Positions 32,986 to 41,639 of a DNA stretch of 64,000 nucleotides are shown here, piece by piece. Numbering within the stretch: position 1 is the first letter of the stretch; each line of letters starts with the position of its first letter. This DNA is from Blastococcus sp. URHD0036 (lineage in GTDB: Bacteria; Actinomycetota; Actinomycetes; Mycobacteriales; Geodermatophilaceae), in contig NZ_JNIK01000015.1 of NCBI RefSeq assembly GCF_000701365.1, positions 124,001 through 188,000 of the forward strand. The letters are read 5' to 3'. The notes under the pieces are model-generated. The model made no database searches. It saw nothing but the letters and a program-made list of their open reading frames with translations, and was not told the origin of the DNA. The translations under genes were made by a program, and so were the position numbers.

Positions 32986-33702
32986 TCACCTCTTCTTCAG
33001 GACCGCGTCGGCCAGGCGCCAGTGGTCGTCGGACACCCACGTGCCGGCGAAGGCACGGACGGCGTCCTCGGCCGTCGCGTCCGGGGCGGTGATGCGCTTG
33101 ATCTCGCCGGCAGGCCGGTTGGCGAGCGACCGTGCCAGCTCGCGCCACCCGGCCTCGAAGGACGCGCGCGGCAGGACGACGTCGACCAGGCCGAGTCGCT
33201 GGGCCTCGACGGGGTCGAGCACCGTGCCGCTGCCCGCGAGCATCAGCGCGCGGCCGCGCCCGACCAGGGTGGCCAGCCGCTCCGCGCCGCCCCAGGCCGG
33301 CATGATCGCCAGCGTCACCTGCGTGAAGCCGATGCGGATGTCGTCGGCGGCGACCCGGATGTCGGCGGCGACCGCGACCTCGGCCCCGCCGCCCAGTGCG
33401 TGCCCGTTGAGCGCGGCGACGACCGGAGCCGGGAAGGCGGCGATGCGGTCGCAGATCCGGCGCATCCGCCAGGCCATCGCGGCGGCGTCCTCCTCGGTCC
33501 GGATCGCGGCGAGCTCCTTCAGGTCCCCACCGGAGACGAAGGCCCGGTCGCCGGCCCCGCGGATGACCAGCGCACGCGCCCCCGCGACCTGGTCGAGCGC
33601 GTCCTCCAGCTCGCCCATGGTCGACAGCGCGATCGCGTTCCGGGCGTGCGGACGATCGATCGTGATGACCGCAACGCCCTCGTCGAGTTCGACGTCGACC
33701 AC
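32986..33702 (-). CDS. enoyl-CoA hydratase/isomerase family protein
   Basis: 238 residues from the GTG at 33702 after GGAGGGAG. Crotonase motifs: IDRPHARNAIALS, GAGDRAFVSGGDLKEL and NGHALGGGAEVAVAADIR, then FTQVTLAIMPAWGGAERL, where the second hydratase Glu position is Ala/Gly-rich. That hints at an isomerase or decarboxylase-like function rather than a classic hydratase. It diverges from the TauD-type gene across a gap with a clear promoter and a 7-bp inverted repeat. Confidence 0.86.
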   Translation of the reverse strand: MVDVELDEGVAVITIDRPHARNAIALSTMGELEDALDQVAGARALVIRGAGDRAFVSGGDLKELAAIRTEEDAAAMAWRMRRICDRIAAFPAPVVAALNGHALGGGAEVAVAADIRVAADDIRIGFTQVTLAIMPAWGGAERLATLVGRGRALMLAGSGTVLDPVEAQRLGLVDVVLPRASFEAGWRELARSLANRPAGEIKRITAPDATAEDAVRAFAGTWVSDDHWRLADAVLKKR

Positions 33703-33717
33703 GGTTCTCCCTCCGGC

Positions 33718-33737
33718 AGTGTGTTGACGGACACACT
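33718..33737. promoter_or_regulatory. inverted repeat, candidate operator
   Basis: AGTGTGT-TGACGG-ACACACT: perfect 7-base arms with a 6-base spacer, overlapping the TTGACG -35 (33724-33729) of the TauD-type gene and 16 bases upstream of the hydratase start. The minus strand near 30520 reads AGTGTTGACG, a partial copy. Confidence 0.5.
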
Positions 33738-33752
33738 AGCGGGCGGTATTAA
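33724..33752 (+). promoter_or_regulatory. promoter of the TauD-type dioxygenase gene
   Basis: TTGACG, a 17-base spacer and TATTAA (33747-33752), directly joined to an operator-like AATCAGTCGCCTAA. A good sigma-70 match for a GC-rich genome. Confidence 0.6.
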
Positions 33753-33764
33753 TCAGTCGCCTAA
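33748..33764. promoter_or_regulatory. TAATCAGTCG-type operator-like site
   Basis: ATTAATCAGTCGCCTAA overlaps the -10 element of the TauD-type promoter and shares TAATCAGTCG with the site in front of the ferredoxin-Rieske operon at 18973. The TetR at 18182 may therefore control both. Confidence 0.5.
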
Positions 33765-33807
33765 GCCCCTCATCCGCTGCCTCCGGGCGGCCGTCCGAAG
33801 AGGTGTC

Positions 33808-34641
33808 ATGCGAACCCAGGCCAGCACGTCAGAACTCCGGCAGACGGACGTCGCGCCGCGGATCGGGACCGTGATCGAGACCGACGTCGACACGCTGCTC
33901 AGCGGTGCCCTCGCCCAGGACATCCGTGCGCTGCTGGAGCAGCGCGGGGTGATCGTCTTCCCGCGGATCGGCCTCACGGACGAGCAGCAGGTGGCGTTCA
34001 CCCGCACCCTCGGGCGGATCGTCGAGGAGGGCGAGGGCGGGATCTACAAGGTCACCATCGATCCGCTGGAGAACCCGAACGCCGAGTTCATCAAGGGCGC
34101 GTTCTACTGGCACATCGACGGCACGACGGCGGACGTGCCGATCCTCGCGTCGGTCATGAGTGCGCGACGGCTGTCCCCGGTCGGTGGCGACACGCTCTTC
34201 GCCAACACCTACGCGGCGTTCGACGACCTCCCCCCTCAGGAGCAGGAGGAGTTCGACCAGTTGCGCGTCGTGCACATGTTCGAGACGGCGCAGCGCTATG
34301 TCCGGCCGGAACCCAGCTACGACGAGCTCCGGGCGTGGCAGCGCTTCGAGCCCAACGTCCTCCCGCTCGTGTGGAAGCACCGCTCGGGCCGCAAGTCGCT
34401 GGTCCTCGGGTCGACGGCCTCCCACGTGGAGGGGATGGACCTGCGCGAGGGTCAGGCGTTGCTGACCCGTCTGCGCGACCACGCCACCCAGGACCGGTTC
34501 GTCTACCGGCACCGGTGGAGCGTCGGGGACATGGTCATCTGGGACAACACCGGCACCATGCACAAGGCCGAGGCGTACCCGGCCGACAGCGGCCGCATGA
34601 TGCACCGCACCAAGCTCGAGGGCGAGGAGCCCTTCGCCTGA
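33808..34641 (+). CDS. TauD/TfdA-family 2-oxoglutarate/Fe(II) dioxygenase
   Basis: 277 residues, ATG at 33808 after GAAGAGG. The iron site is H102-x-D104 (WHIDGTT) plus the distal His in NTGTMHKA (about 253), with the 2-oxoglutarate arginine in MMHRTKLEG. Members hydroxylate alkyl sulfonates, aryloxyacids, ethers or carnitine-like substrates while turning 2-oxoglutarate to succinate and CO2. It shares an operon with an SDR that could oxidise the new alcohol. Confidence 0.89.
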   Translation: MRTQASTSELRQTDVAPRIGTVIETDVDTLLSGALAQDIRALLEQRGVIVFPRIGLTDEQQVAFTRTLGRIVEEGEGGIYKVTIDPLENPNAEFIKGAFYWHIDGTTADVPILASVMSARRLSPVGGDTLFANTYAAFDDLPPQEQEEFDQLRVVHMFETAQRYVRPEPSYDELRAWQRFEPNVLPLVWKHRSGRKSLVLGSTASHVEGMDLREGQALLTRLRDHATQDRFVYRHRWSVGDMVIWDNTGTMHKAEAYPADSGRMMHRTKLEGEEPFA

Positions 34642-34687
34642 CGGGCGGACCCCCTTCGTAGAGACCTCGACGGACAAAGGACAGCGA

Positions 34688-35437
34688 GTGACCACCAGAG
34701 TTGCCATCGTCACCGGTGCGGCGGCGGGGATCGGCGCGGCCTGCGCGAAGCGCCTGGCCGCGGACGGACTCGCGATCGGCGTTCTGGACCTGGACGCCGA
34801 CCGCTGCGCGGACACGGTCACGGCGATCGAGGCGGCGGGCGGCAGGGCGGTGGCCCTCGGTGCGGACATCTCCCGGCGGGACCAGGTGCAGGCGGCGGTC
34901 GCGACGGCCCGCGAGGCGCTCGGCCCCGTCAACGTCCTGGTGAACAACGCCGGCGTCACCGACTTCACGCCGTTCGAGCAGACGACGGACGAGCTGTGGG
35001 ACTCCGTCTACGCCGTGAACGTCAAGGGCACGTTCATCGTCACCCAGGAGGTGTTGCCGGACATGAAGGCGGCCGGCTGGGGCCGGATCGTCAACATCTC
35101 CTCCTCCTCGGCGCAGACGGGGACGGCGAACATGGCCGCGTACTCGTCGTCGAAGGGCGCGGTCATCACCCTGACGCGGTCGCTGGCGCAGGAGCTCGGT
35201 CCGCTGGGGATCACGGTCAACAACATCCCGCCCGGGTCCGTGATGGGCACGATCATGGCCGACGCGAACAGCGCGCGCTTCCAGGTGCCCGTCGAGGTCC
35301 TCGCCAAGTCCATCCCGGTGCGGCGCGTCGGCGAGCCCGACGACATCGCGAACACGTGTGCGTGGCTCTGCCAGGAGGCGGCCGGCTACGTCACGGGGCA
35401 GACCATCGGCGTCAACGGCGGCCGCGTCGTCTCCTGA
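34688..35437 (+). CDS. short-chain dehydrogenase/reductase (SDR)
   Basis: 249 residues from the GTG at 34688 after AAAGGACAG. Classical SDR: GAAAGIGA cofactor motif, NNAGVTD, the Ser in ISSSSAQTG and YSSSK (about 153). It reduces or oxidises a carbonyl/hydroxyl with NAD(P)H. Located 46 bases behind the dioxygenase, it probably oxidises the hydroxylated product or acts as a 3-hydroxyacyl-CoA dehydrogenase. It converges with the hydratase-fold operon on the minus strand. Confidence 0.89.
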   Translation: MTTRVAIVTGAAAGIGAACAKRLAADGLAIGVLDLDADRCADTVTAIEAAGGRAVALGADISRRDQVQAAVATAREALGPVNVLVNNAGVTDFTPFEQTTDELWDSVYAVNVKGTFIVTQEVLPDMKAAGWGRIVNISSSSAQTGTANMAAYSSSKGAVITLTRSLAQELGPLGITVNNIPPGSVMGTIMADANSARFQVPVEVLAKSIPVRRVGEPDDIANTCAWLCQEAAGYVTGQTIGVNGGRVVS

Positions 35438-35461
35438 CCGGCCGCCCGTGTCCGGGGCGGG

Positions 35462-35986
35462 TCAGTAGCGGATCTGGGACATGCGGGCGACCTTGACCGT
35501 TCGCCCGTCCTGGTCGGTCCAGGTGGTCTCGAGGTCGGCGATGAGCATCGGCCCCACCCGGCCACGCTTCTCCAGGTACCGGTCGATGACGGTGCTCGTG
35601 GTGATGACGTCGCCAGGACGGATGCGGACGCCGGTGTAGGTGACCGAGGCGCCACCGTGCAGCCCGTGCCGCAGGTCGGGCGGCACGACGCCGAGGTGGT
35701 GCTCCACGGCCCCGTACGCGGCGAGCACGGGGTCGACGTCGATCTCCCGGCCGGTCGGCACCACCCGGGCGGCGCCCCAGGCGAACACGTTCATGTCGAG
35801 CGGGGCGACGAGCCGCCCCCCGGGCTCGGCAGCCGGGTCGAGGTAGCGCGGTGGGGGCGGCTCCGGGTGGTACACCGCGATGACCCAGCGCCGGATGTCC
35901 GAGGAGGTCACCGGGAAGGAGACGCGGACGTCGTAGGGCTGCCCGACCAGGGCCGCCATGTCGGGACGGATCAGGCCGGGCGTCAC
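35462..35986 (-). CDS. MaoC N-terminal-type (FAS1-like) dehydratase domain protein
   Basis: 174 residues from the GTG overlapping the upstream stop (GTGA). Hot-dog fold of the FAS1_DH_region kind: IRRWVIAVYHPEPPPPRYLDP, then APLDMNVFAWG, YTGVRIRPGDVITTSTVIDRYLEKRGRVGPML and a final strand pair. Known relatives such as ChsH1/ChsH2-N hydrate bulky enoyl-CoAs as heteromers with a MaoC domain. No partner is adjacent; the MaoC at 16858 is one candidate. Coupled to a SnoaL-like gene. Confidence 0.82.
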   Translation of the reverse strand: MTPGLIRPDMAALVGQPYDVRVSFPVTSSDIRRWVIAVYHPEPPPPRYLDPAAEPGGRLVAPLDMNVFAWGAARVVPTGREIDVDPVLAAYGAVEHHLGVVPPDLRHGLHGGASVTYTGVRIRPGDVITTSTVIDRYLEKRGRVGPMLIADLETTWTDQDGRTVKVARMSQIRY

Positions 35987-36546
35987 TCGCCCAGCCGTGG
36001 CACGTCGACCGCCAGGTCCAGCGGGCGCTGGTACGAGACGTCGGTCTCGTCGCGTTGCCCCTGGATGTAGCGGCTCGCGCTGAGGTACGGGGAGGCCATC
36101 AGGGATGCGTCCCCCTGGATGAGGACGTCGAGGGTGCAGCGGCGCAGCGCGATCCGCCAGACGCCGTCGCGCCGCTCGAGCCGGTCGACGTACCGCCCGT
36201 TGAGGAACCGCGCCGTCACGCCGTCGGGGTTGAGCAGGGCGACGAGGACGTAGCTCTCCGCGTGCGCGGTGTCGCCGTCGATCTCGCAGGTGTGCGACGT
36301 GATGTTGTGCAGGGTCAGCCGCGAGCCCTGGGCGTGGATCTCGTTCGCCCAGGCCCCGTAGTCGGGACCGGTGTTGACCGCGGCGCCGTGCTCGTCGATG
36401 CCGTCGGGGTGGTAGCAGGAGGTCATGAGGTCCACGTCGAACCGGTCGTGCCCGCGCGCGTGGCGGTGCACCACGTCCTCGATCTCGCGGCGGTCCTTGA
36501 GGTATTGCACGTCGCGGGCGAGCCGCTCGAGGTCGATCGGGTCCAT
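35983..36546 (-). CDS. SnoaL-like / NTF2-fold protein
   Basis: 187 residues, ATG at 36546 with AGGAGC upstream. VQYLKDRREIEDVVHRHARGHDRFDVDLMTSCYHPDGIDEHG is the SnoaL-like pattern with a Tyr-His pair, followed by LHNITSHTCEIDGDTAHAESYV. This subgroup (with ring-hydroxylating-dioxygenase-beta-like fold) occurs with SDR and MaoC genes in terpene and steroid clusters. Possibly a dehydratase or isomerase. First gene of a two-gene block with the FAS1-like dehydratase. Confidence 0.82.
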   Translation of the reverse strand: MDPIDLERLARDVQYLKDRREIEDVVHRHARGHDRFDVDLMTSCYHPDGIDEHGAAVNTGPDYGAWANEIHAQGSRLTLHNITSHTCEIDGDTAHAESYVLVALLNPDGVTARFLNGRYVDRLERRDGVWRIALRRCTLDVLIQGDASLMASPYLSASRYIQGQRDETDVSYQRPLDLAVDVPRLGE

Positions 36547-36600
36547 GGCGGTTGCTCCTGACGCGAGGGGACGGGTGGGGGAGGGGCGGCGCCCCTGGTG

Positions 36601-37371
36601 TCAGACGCCGCTCGCGCCGGGTCCGCCGTGCATCCGCAGGGTCTGGCCCGAGCAGAAGCTCGACGCGTCCGAGGCGAAGAAGAGCACCCCGTGGGCGATC
36701 TCGTCCGGGTCGCCGAGGCGGCCCAGGCCGTTGTTCCGGCCGAAGTCCTCGGCGTCGAGCCCCATGCGCTGGGCCTCGTCGGTGAGGGTCGCGGCGCGCA
36801 CGGCGCCGACGGCGATCCCGTTGACCCGCACGCCCTGGCCGGTCCAGGCGGCCGCCATGCTGCCCGTCAGGCTGTTCAGGGCCGCCTTCGCCGCGCCGTA
36901 GACGGCCGCCGGCGGCATCGCCAGCATGCTCGCGCCGGAGGAGATGTTCACGATCGCGCCCTTCTGCCGGCCGATCATGTGGTGTGCCGCGCACCGTGAC
37001 AGGAACCAGGCGCTACCGAGGTTCAGCGCCAGGATGTCCTGCCACTCCTGCTCGGTCACGTCGAGGATGGGGCGCAGGGGAGCGCCGCCGGCGCTGTTGA
37101 CGAGGATGTCCAGTCGGCCGAACTCCTGGAGCGTGCGGTCGACCAGGTCCTGGCACCGGGCGGCATCGGTGACGTCGGTCGGCGCGGCGAGGGCGCGGCG
37201 GCCGAGCTGCTCGATCTCGGCGGCGGTCTGCTCGAGCGGCTCGGGACGCCGGCCGGCGAGCACGACGTCGGCCCCGTGCTCGGCCAGCAGCAGAGCCGAG
37301 GCGCGTCCGATGCCGGTGCCGCCGCCCGTCACGACGGCGACCCGTCCCTCGACCGAGAACCTGTCGCTCAC
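36601..37371 (-). CDS. short-chain dehydrogenase/reductase (SDR)
   Basis: 256 residues from the GTG overlapping the stop of the upstream SDR (GTGA). GGGTGIGR cofactor motif, NSAGGA, the Ser in ISSGASML and YGAAKAAL (about 157); SGQTLRMHGGPG near the end. NAD(P)-dependent alcohol/ketone oxidoreductase. It is one of two different SDRs translated in tandem, which may act on successive hydroxyl groups. Confidence 0.88.
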   Translation of the reverse strand: MSDRFSVEGRVAVVTGGGTGIGRASALLLAEHGADVVLAGRRPEPLEQTAAEIEQLGRRALAAPTDVTDAARCQDLVDRTLQEFGRLDILVNSAGGAPLRPILDVTEQEWQDILALNLGSAWFLSRCAAHHMIGRQKGAIVNISSGASMLAMPPAAVYGAAKAALNSLTGSMAAAWTGQGVRVNGIAVGAVRAATLTDEAQRMGLDAEDFGRNNGLGRLGDPDEIAHGVLFFASDASSFCSGQTLRMHGGPGASGV

Positions 37372-38111
37372 GTGACCGCTCCGCCGTTGACGCCGATGAC
37401 CTGACCGGTCAGGTAGCCGGCCTCCTCGCTGCACAGGAACGCGCAGGTGGCGGCGAGGTCGTCCGGGGTGCCCACCCGACCGGCCGGGATCATGCGCTGG
37501 AGCACCTCGGGTGCGGGCAGGTCCCCGGAATCCCGCGCGTGCGCCAGCATCGGCGTCTCGACGGCGAACGGGGGCAGCGAGTTGGCGGTGATGCCGCGGC
37601 CCGCGTACTCCTTGGCGACCGCCTTGGTCAGCGCGATCACGCCGCCCTTCGTCGCGGAGTAGTGCGTCTGCCGGGCGACCCCGGTCTGGCCGGCCGCGGA
37701 CGAGATGGTGACGATGCGACCCCATCCCGCCTCGACCATGTCGGGGAGAGCGGCCCTGATGCAGGCGAACGTGCCGGACAGGTTCACGGCGAGGTACCGG
37801 TCCCACTCCTCCCACGTGATGGCGTCGAGGGGGGTGAAGCCGGAGACCGCGGCGCTCGTGACCAGGACGTGTACCGGGCCCAGACCCGTCCGGACCGCGG
37901 CGAACGTGGACTCGACGGCGGCGCGGTCGGCGACGTCGACGGCGAACGCCTGCGCCTCCGCGCCGCCGTCCCGCAGATCGCCCGCGGCGCGTTCCGCGGT
38001 TGTGCCGTCCCGGTCGAGGACGGCGATCCGGTGACCCTGCCGCGCCAGGTGCCGGCCGATGGCCAGGCCCACACCGGAGGCGCCCCCGGTGACGACGGCG
38101 ACCCGATTCAC
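37368..38111 (-). CDS. short-chain dehydrogenase/reductase (SDR)
   Basis: 247 residues from the GTG at 38111 (GAGGCAGG upstream). GGASGVGL cofactor loop, SAAVSGF in place of the usual NNAG, Ser in ISSAAGQTG and YSATK (about 150), ending SGQ-like LTGQVIGVNGG. It resembles the SDR at 34688 in its middle part. First gene of the minus-strand block; its promoter region carries one of two TACGnnCGTA sites shared with the divergent P450. Confidence 0.88.
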   Translation of the reverse strand: MNRVAVVTGGASGVGLAIGRHLARQGHRIAVLDRDGTTAERAAGDLRDGGAEAQAFAVDVADRAAVESTFAAVRTGLGPVHVLVTSAAVSGFTPLDAITWEEWDRYLAVNLSGTFACIRAALPDMVEAGWGRIVTISSAAGQTGVARQTHYSATKGGVIALTKAVAKEYAGRGITANSLPPFAVETPMLAHARDSGDLPAPEVLQRMIPAGRVGTPDDLAATCAFLCSEEAGYLTGQVIGVNGGAVT

Positions 38112-38150
38112 GACCTGCCTCGCGTACTCACGCCGGGGACCCTAGGGCAG

Positions 38151-38169
38151 CCCTGTACGGGCGTAAAGG
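38151..38169. promoter_or_regulatory. TACGnnCGTA operator-like repeat, copy 1
   Basis: CCCTGTACGGGCGTAAAGG with the palindrome TACG-GG-CGTA (38156-38165), 40 bases upstream of the SDR start. It matches copy 2 at 38240 base for base outside the spacer and two flanking positions. Confidence 0.55.
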
Positions 38170-38239
38170 GAAACATGTGACCGGGACCACCCCGTCGGCC
38201 GCCGGACGAGTCGCGAGCGGGCGCTTGACCCGACGCGGG

Positions 38240-38257
38240 CCCTGTACGACCGTATGG
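38240..38257. promoter_or_regulatory. TACGnnCGTA operator-like repeat, copy 2
   Basis: CCCTGTACGACCGTATGG with the palindrome TACG-AC-CGTA (38245-38254), 42 bases upstream of the P450 start and exactly 89 bases from copy 1. The two copies sit symmetrically in front of two divergent genes. Confidence 0.55.
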
Positions 38258-38298
38258 TCCGCGTTCCAGATGGGCGCACGGAGAGCGGAGGCAGCGCC

Positions 38299-39486
38299 AT
38301 GAGCGACCTGTACTACGACCCCTGGGACGTGGAGATCGACCTCGATCCCTACCCGACGTACCGGCGTCTGCGGGACGAGTCGCCGCTGTACCACAACGAG
38401 AAGCACGGCTTCTACGGCCTCAGCCGGGCCGACGACGTCGAGGCGGCGCTGCGCGACCACGAACGGCTGAGCTCGGCGAAGGGCGACATCCTCGAGGTGG
38501 TGCTGGCCGAGCCGGTCATCCCCCCAGGCGTCTTCATCAACGAGGACCCGCCCCTGCACGCGATGCACCGCGCTCTCGTCGCGCGGCTGTTCCGGCCCAG
38601 GAAGATGCGCGAGATCGAGTCGCAGGTGCGCGCGTTCTGCGCGGGCAGCCTGGACCCGCTCGTCGGGAGTGGGCGCTTCGACTTCGTCGCGGACATCGGC
38701 GCGGAACTGCCGATGCGCACCATCGGCATGCTCGTCGGCATCCCGCACGCCGAGCAGCCCGCCGTCCGCGAGCACGCTCAGAAGTCGCTGGAGAACCAGG
38801 CCGGCGAGCCGATGAACGTCGATAAGGACAACTACGCCGCCGGAGGGGCGCACTACGCCGAGTACGTGGAGTGGCGGGCGAAGAACCCCTCCGACGACCT
38901 CATCACCGACCTGTTGACCGTCGAGTTCACCGACGAGACCGGAACCCTCCGCAAGCTCCGGAAGAGCGAGGTCCTGGTGTTCCTCGCGGTCGTGGCGGGA
39001 GCCGGGGTGGAGACGACGGGTCGCCTCTTCGGGTGGATGGGCAAGGTCCTGGCGGAGCACCCGGACCAGCGGGCCGAGCTGGTCGAGGACCCGAGCCTGA
39101 TCCCGAACGCGGTGGAGGAACTGCTCCGCTACGAGCCGCCAGGTCCGCACGTGGCCCGATACGTGACGGAGGACGTCGAGTTCCACGGGGAGACGGTCCC
39201 CGCCGGGAGTGCTCTGCTCTGCATGCTCAGCAGCGCCAACCGGGACGAGCGACGCTTCGACGACCCCGACCGGTTCGACGTCCACCGTCGCGTCACCGGC
39301 CAGATGGTGTTCGGCACCGGTGCCCACGTCTGCCTAGGCGCCGCCCTCGCCCGGCTGGAGGGACGCGTCGCGCTGGAGGAGGTCCTCAAGCGCTTCCCGA
39401 CGTGGGAGATCGACATGACGCAGGCACGCCGTGCCCGGTCGTCCACGGTGCGCGGGTGGGCGAGCATGCCGGCCCTGGTGGGCTGA
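38299..39486 (+). CDS. cytochrome P450
   Basis: 395 residues, ATG at 38299 after GGAGGC. I-helix AGAGVETT (233-240, with Glu-Thr-Thr), E274-x-x-R277 and the heme loop FGTGAHVCLG with Cys345. A soluble bacterial monooxygenase that hydroxylates its substrate using two electrons from a ferredoxin. No ferredoxin adjoins it; the one at 42908 may serve both P450s. Control by the TetR just downstream through the TACGnnCGTA pair is likely. Confidence 0.93.
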   Translation: MSDLYYDPWDVEIDLDPYPTYRRLRDESPLYHNEKHGFYGLSRADDVEAALRDHERLSSAKGDILEVVLAEPVIPPGVFINEDPPLHAMHRALVARLFRPRKMREIESQVRAFCAGSLDPLVGSGRFDFVADIGAELPMRTIGMLVGIPHAEQPAVREHAQKSLENQAGEPMNVDKDNYAAGGAHYAEYVEWRAKNPSDDLITDLLTVEFTDETGTLRKLRKSEVLVFLAVVAGAGVETTGRLFGWMGKVLAEHPDQRAELVEDPSLIPNAVEELLRYEPPGPHVARYVTEDVEFHGETVPAGSALLCMLSSANRDERRFDDPDRFDVHRRVTGQMVFGTGAHVCLGAALARLEGRVALEEVLKRFPTWEIDMTQARRARSSTVRGWASMPALVG

Positions 39487-39501
39487 CCGCCGGGGCGGTC
39501 A
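39484..39501. terminator. bidirectional hairpin holding both stop codons
   Basis: TGACCGC - CGGG - GCGGTCA: a 7-bp stem whose left arm starts with the P450 TGA and whose right arm ends with the TGA of the convergent TetR gene. Confidence 0.5.
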
Positions 39502-40149
39502 GGCGCCCGAGGGGTGCCGGTCGCCACCTCCGCCGTCGGGCCGCGCCGGTCGGCGCGGCTCGACAGCGTCCAGGTAGGACTCCAGTGCCTGGACGGTGTG
39601 CGCGTGCGCGGTCTCCACGCCGATGCCCTTCTCCAGGCTCATCAGCTTGGGGATGCCCGCCAGCAGGTACAGCAGCGCCTCGGGAGTCAGGTCGCCCACG
39701 GGGAACGAGCGGTTCTCGGTGGCATCGCGCAGGGCCGACAACTGGATCTCCCGCACCTGCTCGGTCACCTCCGCGATCACCGCACGGATGGACTTGCGGT
39801 GGTTGCTCAGGGCGGTGAACTCCGTCATGAGCGTGGCCGTGGCCTCCTCCCGGCTGAAGTCCCACGTCACGCGCAACGGCTCGTCGGGTCGCTCCGCCAG
39901 CGCCGCCCGCAACCGGACGATGTTCTGCTCGGACCGACGGCGGACCGCAGCGCCGAGCAACTCGTCCAGGGACGGGAAGTAGTACTGCACGAGGCTCGGC
40001 GTCACGCCCGCCTCGGCGGCCACCGCGCGGTAGGACACCGCGGCGTAGCCGTCCTGGATCATGAGCCGTTCCAGGCTGTCGAGCAGGAGGTCGCGGGTCG
40101 GCTTCTTGCCGGCGGCAGTTCCCTCGGAGGTCCCTCCATCGCCGGTCAC
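39499..40149 (-). CDS. TetR-family transcriptional regulator
   Basis: About 216 residues from the GTG at 40149; an ATG at 40185 would add 12. Neither has a strong ribosome site. Helix-turn-helix around LLLDSLERLMIQDGYAAVSYRAVAAEAGVTPSLVQYYFPSLDELL (about 18-62). The ligand domain shares TEFTALSNHRKSIR with the TetR at 18182 (LEFIALANHRKAIR), so the two arose by duplication. It converges on the P450 and probably binds the two TACGnnCGTA sites 1.2 kb away. Confidence 0.86.
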   Translation of the reverse strand: MTGDGGTSEGTAAGKKPTRDLLLDSLERLMIQDGYAAVSYRAVAAEAGVTPSLVQYYFPSLDELLGAAVRRRSEQNIVRLRAALAERPDEPLRVTWDFSREEATATLMTEFTALSNHRKSIRAVIAEVTEQVREIQLSALRDATENRSFPVGDLTPEALLYLLAGIPKLMSLEKGIGVETAHAHTVQALESYLDAVEPRRPARPDGGGGDRHPSGA

Positions 40150-40242
40150 GGCCGAAGGGTAGTGACCGGCTCCCGCGCGTGCCATCGACCGAGCCCGGCG
40201 ATGCGGTCGCCCCGGCCGGACTGCTGCCGCCGGGTGGGGCCC

Positions 40243-40674
40243 TCAGTCGGCGATCCGGCCGTAGGTGTGCTCGGCGGTGAAGCGGAGGACCTGTCGCCGT
40301 TCGGTGACCAGGGCCGCCCGGTACCCGTCCCAGTCCGGGTGCTCCTTGCCGCTGACCGCGCGGTAGTGGGCGACCAGCTCCTCCACCGTGTCGTCGTGCG
40401 GACCGCTGGCCACCGGTGACAGGTCGGCGGTCCCGTCGACGGCCGCCCAGGTCCAGTAGTCGTCGCTGTTCACGTGCAGGGTGACCCGGGGGTCGCGCTC
40501 GGCGTTGCGGGTCTTGGCGCGGTCGGCGGTCACCGACACCCGGAACAGCCGCTGCTCGGCGTCGTAGGAGAAGCCGATCGTGGACAGCTGCGGGCGTCCG
40601 TCGCGCTTGAGGGTGGCGAGCACGCCGCGGTTGCGGGTGGCGACGAAGTCGAGGAGCCGGGAGTCGACGGTCAT
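40243..40674 (-). CDS. PPOX-class (probably F420-dependent) oxidoreductase
   Basis: 143 residues from the ATG at 40674; longer frames lack a site. Split-barrel flavin fold: LLDFVATRNRGVLATLKRDGRPQLSTIGFSYD, then FRVSVTADRAKTRNAERDPRVTLHV and the closing helix YRAVSGKEHPDWDGYRAALVTERRQVL. This subgroup binds F420 rather than FMN in mycobacteria and reduces quinones, biliverdin-like or unsaturated substrates. It diverges from the SDR-P450-ferredoxin operon across site F of the GACGTC family. Confidence 0.86.
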   Translation of the reverse strand: MTVDSRLLDFVATRNRGVLATLKRDGRPQLSTIGFSYDAEQRLFRVSVTADRAKTRNAERDPRVTLHVNSDDYWTWAAVDGTADLSPVASGPHDDTVEELVAHYRAVSGKEHPDWDGYRAALVTERRQVLRFTAEHTYGRIAD

Positions 40675-40722
40675 GACCCCAGCCTGCCCGCCCGCAGGTT
40701 CCCGGGGCCAGTCATTCCTGAC

Positions 40723-40736
40723 TTCGACGTCGACTA
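40723..40736. promoter_or_regulatory. GACGTC-type operator-like site F
   Basis: TTCGACGTCGACTA in the divergent gap between the PPOX gene and the SDR-P450-ferredoxin operon; it runs into TATTGT (40735-40740), a possible -10. Core TCGACGTCGAC is identical to sites B, C and E although it lies 25 kb away. Confidence 0.45.
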
Positions 40737-40822
40737 TTGTTCGGCGGTACGGTCGTCCCGACGGGCGAGCGACGTGGGGCTCGGGCCCGGTTCCGCTCAT
40801 CCGTGCGAGAGAAGGAGTCAGC

Positions 40823-41590
40823 ATGACGGGATCCACCGCCGGCCGACGGACCGCCATCGTCACCGGCGCGGCCCGCGGCATCGGTGCCGCGACCGCGCAG
40901 CGGCTGGCAGCGGACGGCCTGGCCGTCGCGGTGCTGGACCTCGACGAGGCGGCGACGACGGGCACCGTCGAGGCGATCGAGTCCGCCGGGGGCCGGGCGC
41001 TGGGGGTGGGAGCCGACGTCAGCGACGCCGAGCAGGTCCAGTCCGCCGTCGACCGGATCGCATCCGAGCTCGGCCCGCCGGTCGTGCTGGTCAACAACGC
41101 CGGCGTGACCCGCGACAACCTGCTGTTCAAGATGACCGAGTCCGACTGGGACACGGTGATGGCCGTGCACCTGCGCGGGTCGTTCCTCATGTCCCGCGCG
41201 GCGCAGAAGCACATGATCGACGCGGCGTGGGGCCGGATCGTGAACCTGTCCTCGACGGCGGCGCTGGGCAATCGCGGGCAGGCCAACTACTCGGCGGCCA
41301 AGGCCGGACTGCAGGGCTTCACCAAGACCCTGGCCGTTGAGCTGGGGAAGTTCGGCGTCACCGCCAACGTGGTCGCGCCCGGCCTGGTCGAGTCCGACAT
41401 GACCCGGGCCACCGCCGAGCGCCTCGGCCGGTCGTGGGACGACTACGCCGCGGAGCGGGCGAAGGGCATCCCGGTGGGCCGGGTCGGCCAGGTCGCCGAC
41501 ATCGCCCACGCCGTGTCCTTCTTCGCCAGCGAGGGCGCCGGCTTCGTCTCCGGCCAGGTCCTCTACGTCGCCGGCGGCCCGCGCGCCTGA
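40823..41590 (+). CDS. FabG-like short-chain dehydrogenase/reductase
   Basis: 255 residues, ATG at 40823 after [15 protein letters not shown] cofactor motif, [20 protein letters not shown], the Ser in [21 protein letters not shown] with the Tyr-Lys pair (about 162-166), [11 protein letters not shown] at the end. The [10 protein letters not shown] and NYSAAKAG blocks follow beta-ketoacyl reductases (FabG, PhaB), so a 3-hydroxyacyl-CoA or -ACP substrate is likely. First gene of an operon with P450 and ferredoxin. Confidence 0.9.
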   Translation: MTGSTAGRRTAIVTGAARGIGAATAQRLAADGLAVAVLDLDEAATTGTVEAIESAGGRALGVGADVSDAEQVQSAVDRIASELGPPVVLVNNAGVTRDNLLFKMTESDWDTVMAVHLRGSFLMSRAAQKHMIDAAWGRIVNLSSTAALGNRGQANYSAAKAGLQGFTKTLAVELGKFGVTANVVAPGLVESDMTRATAERLGRSWDDYAAERAKGIPVGRVGQVADIAHAVSFFASEGAGFVSGQVLYVAGGPRA

Positions 41591-41639
41591 GCTGCAGCAC
41601 CTCGACCGATCCCGACCTCAGCAGAACCGGAGCCGACGG

